Source: Puia sp. (GTDB taxonomy: Bacteria > Bacteroidota > Bacteroidia > Chitinophagales > Chitinophagaceae). From it: a stretch of DNA of 64,000 bases. Of the stretch, positions 61,876 through 64,000 are shown piece after piece (within the stretch, counting starts at the first letter, position 1; every line of letters starts with the position of its first letter). Below the pieces are notes generated by a model that made no database searches, was not told the origin of the DNA, and was given only the letters and a program-made list of their open reading frames with translations. The position numbers and the translations under genes are program-made. The DNA is taken from contig JARLGZ010000269.1 in assembly GCA_031292515.1 (NCBI GenBank), forward strand, positions 372,001-436,000, in the 5' to 3' direction.

Positions 61876-62739
61876 ATGCAGATCAATTGGTTTACGGTCA
61901 TCGCACAGATGATCAACTTCTTCATCCTGGTCTGGCTGTTGAAACGCTTTCTTTACAAGCCTGTGCTCAAAGCGATCGATGACCGGGAAAAACGCATAGC
62001 CGCCCAATTGCAGGACGCGGCAGCCAAAGAAGCCGCCGCCAAACAGCAAGGCGATGAATACCGGCTGAAACAGGAAGCCTTCGATCGCGACCGGGCTTCC
62101 CTCCTGCAGAAAGCAGTGGACGAGGGCAATGCCGAACGCCGCCGTCTGATGGAAACAGCGAGAAAAGAATCCGGTGACTTACGCGCGGCCCTGGAAAGAT
62201 CCCTCGAACAGGAAAAAGAGAACACCAACCGCGAGATCGTCCGCATGACACAAAATGAAGTATTCGCCATCGCAAAAAAGACCCTGGAGGACCTGGCTTC
62301 TTCCGGCCTGGAAGAACAGTCCGTCCGGATTTTTATCCGCAGGCTCAGGAGCCTTGACGGGACCGGGAAACAGGCTTTCCTGGCGGCCTTCGGCGCCGAA
62401 ACCCACTCCCTGACCGTGAAGAGCGCCTTCGATTTGTCCGGCTCCCTGCGACAGGAAATCGAGACCGCCGTCCGGGACCTCCTGACCGCTCCACCCGCGA
62501 TCCCCGGGACCGCCGCCCCTGCCTTTGTCTATGAGACCGCTCCGCAATTGGTAAGCGGTATCGAGCTGGCCGCCGGAGGATATAAACTGGGCTGGAACAT
62601 CGAAGCCTACCTGGCATCGATGGAGAAGCAGTTGAAGGAGATAAATCCGAATCAGGTCACGGAGCCCGAAAAGAAAATCAACGGGAACAAAGAAACGAAT
62701 CCAGTCAACAACAAGGAAACTGCCCCAAGCAATGGATAA
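61876..62739 (+). CDS. atpF: N-type ATPase subunit b with long C-terminal extension
   Basis: 287 residues. One N-terminal helix ([24 protein letters not shown]) leads into a long charged coiled coil (about 30-135). A folded region then resembles the delta-like part seen in N-ATPase b subunits ([28 protein letters not shown] and [22 protein letters not shown]), consistent with the absence of a separate delta gene. The tail contains a duplicated [16 protein letters not shown] segment. It overlaps atpA by 8 bp. Confidence 0.93.
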   Translation: MQINWFTVIAQMINFFILVWLLKRFLYKPVLKAIDDREKRIAAQLQDAAAKEAAAKQQGDEYRLKQEAFDRDRASLLQKAVDEGNAERRRLMETARKESGDLRAALERSLEQEKENTNREIVRMTQNEVFAIAKKTLEDLASSGLEEQSVRIFIRRLRSLDGTGKQAFLAAFGAETHSLTVKSAFDLSGSLRQEIETAVRDLLTAPPAIPGTAAPAFVYETAPQLVSGIELAAGGYKLGWNIEAYLASMEKQLKEINPNQVTEPEKKINGNKETNPVNNKETAPSNG

Positions 62740-64000
62740 TCAGCCGAACGATATCATAAACGAAGCCTTCACCGGCCTGGAGAGCCTGCGATCCTCCTAT
62801 ATCCCGCCCTTTCAACCCATAGAAAGAGGGATTGTACGCAGCGTATCTTCCGGGATCGCGATCGTGACCGGCCTGCCGGGCGCGGGATACGAGGAACTGT
62901 TGAAATTTCCGCAGGGGCTGTCGGGAATCGCCTTCGACATCGACCGGGACCGGATAGGCGTCATATTGCTGGGCGACGACACACGGCTAAAGGCTGGCGG
63001 GGAGGTCGAAAGAACAGGACGGGTCATGGATATCCCCGCAGGCGATGCGGTGATCGGCCGTGTCATCGATCCGCTCGGAGAGCCGCTGGACGGCGGCAAA
63101 CCCCTGATATTCAGCCGCCGTCTGCCGATAGAACGGCCCGCACCTCCCATCATGGACCGGGCTCCGGTGACAACGCCCCTGCAGACAGGCGTCAAAATCG
63201 TGGACGCCCTCATCCCGGTCGGTCGCGGACAACGCGAACTGATTTTGGGTGATCGTCAGACCGGCAAAACAGCCATCGCCGTCGATGCCATCCTCAACCA
63301 AAAGGACAAAAACGTCCTGTGCGTATACTGCGCGATCGGCCAGCGCGCCTCCTCCGTCGCCAGAGTGATCGCGCGGCTCACGGAAAACAAAGCCATGAAC
63401 TATACCGTCGTCGTTGTGGCGGAAGGGAACGACCCGCCGGGCCTGCAATATATAGCCCCTTATGCGGCCACCACCATCGCCGAACACTTCATGGAGCAGG
63501 GCCGCGACGTATTGATCGTCTATGACGACCTGACCCATCATGCCCGCGCTTATCGCGAGATCTCCCTGCTCCTGCGGAGGCCGCCGGGCCGCGAAGCCTT
63601 TCCCGGGGATATCTTCTATATCCACTCCCGTCTCCTGGAACGCGCCACCCATCTGAGACCCGAACTCGGCGGCGGCTCCATCACCGCCCTGCCCATCATA
63701 GAAACGGAAGCCCAGGATATCTCCGCCTATATTCCGACAAACCTCATCTCTATTACCGACGGCCAGCTTTATCTTTCTCCGGCCTTATTCGAGCTGGGAG
63801 TGCTTCCCGCCATCGATGTGGGCAAATCGGTTTCCCGGGTCGGCGGCAAAGCACAGTTGCCTGCCTACCGCGCCGCCGTCGGCGACCTGAAACTGGCCTT
63901 CGCCCAGTTCGAAGAGCTGGAGACCTTCGCCCGCTTCGGCAGCAGGCCGGACGAAAATACCCGCAGGATCATAGAACATGGAAAACGCATCCGGGCCTGC
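62732..64000 (+). CDS. atpA: N-type ATPase alpha subunit (3' end outside window)
   Basis: First 423 residues of the alpha subunit. Walker A is [11 protein letters not shown], the Walker B region is [12 protein letters not shown], and [30 protein letters not shown] is highly conserved. The frame is open to the right edge. An atpG gamma gene should follow in this operon type, beyond the window. The start overlaps the atpF stop by 8 bp. Confidence 0.95.
   Translation, partial: MDNQPNDIINEAFTGLESLRSSYIPPFQPIERGIVRSVSSGIAIVTGLPGAGYEELLKFPQGLSGIAFDIDRDRIGVILLGDDTRLKAGGEVERTGRVMDIPAGDAVIGRVIDPLGEPLDGGKPLIFSRRLPIERPAPPIMDRAPVTTPLQTGVKIVDALIPVGRGQRELILGDRQTGKTAIAVDAILNQKDKNVLCVYCAIGQRASSVARVIARLTENKAMNYTVVVVAEGNDPPGLQYIAPYAATTIAEHFMEQGRDVLIVYDDLTHHARAYREISLLLRRPPGREAFPGDIFYIHSRLLERATHLRPELGGGSITALPIIETEAQDISAYIPTNLISITDGQLYLSPALFELGVLPAIDVGKSVSRVGGKAQLPAYRAAVGDLKLAFAQFEELETFARFGSRPDENTRRIIEHGKRIRAC

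Overview
The window comes from a moderately GC-rich member of the Bacteroidota, most like the Chitinophagaceae. The signs are promoters of the TAnnTTTG type, a cbb3 oxidase with fused CcoN-CcoO, DUF983 and DUF3943 proteins, and many lipoproteins and outer-membrane barrels with typical Bacteroidota leaders. No rRNA, tRNA, CRISPR array, IS element or prophage was seen. Nearly all of the window is protein-coding.

Layout. 1-4820: SulP permease (runs off the left edge), DUF983 protein, methyltransferase, Crp-type regulator, Na+/H+ antiporter. 4991-8140: two YceI proteins flanking an outer-membrane barrel, then a small unknown protein. 8269-18810: a receiver-Crp fusion regulator diverging from the cbb3 cluster ccoI-ccoS-ccoNO-ccoQ-ccoP-ccoG-ccoH and a TauE/SafE-like protein. 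18861-21536: histidine kinase behind a zinc alcohol dehydrogenase. 21691-35361: DUF3943 protein, VIT1/CCC1 transporter, kinase pair, ADP-forming acyl-CoA synthetase, BON protein, two universal stress proteins, patatin, PEP synthase, L,D-transpeptidase and a holin-like membrane protein. 35491-42668: split ABC-2 efflux system with HlyD and TolC partners behind a NimA-like flavoprotein gene. 42826-47534: PfkB-type sugar kinase, a second receiver-Crp fusion, Hsp20 and a second histidine kinase. 47769-54415: heterodimeric ABC exporter, polysaccharide deacetylase, proline-rich small protein, nitroreductase, AI-2E-family protein, DUF2892 protein. 54706-57270: three c-type cytochromes and a barrel protein. 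57300-57800: a probable frameshifted pseudogene. 58070 to the right edge: an N-type rotary ATPase operon atpD-C-Q-R-B-E-F-A.

How it fits together. A palindrome TGA(C/T)-N4-(A/G)TCA recurs in front of most of these transcription units. Its centre usually lies exactly 29.5 or 51.5 bp upstream of the first base of a TAnnTTTG-like -7 element, which is the geometry of class II (about -41.5) and class I Crp/Fnr activation. The genes served (cbb3 oxidase, PEP synthase, alcohol dehydrogenase, universal stress proteins, Hsp20, BON, nitroreductase, NimA-like protein, perhaps the N-ATPase) resemble a low-oxygen, energy-limitation regulon. The window encodes three Crp-type regulators with nearly matching recognition helices. 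Two of them are receiver-Crp fusions that two PAS histidine kinases could phosphorylate. One kinase and one fusion regulator appear to be transcribed from promoters carrying the same operator. The best candidate for an undescribed system here is therefore a phosphorelay that drives a Crp-type regulon.

A second recurring feature is short tandem duplication in intergenic gaps. The duplications have a different unit in each gap and often span the stop codon of the upstream gene.
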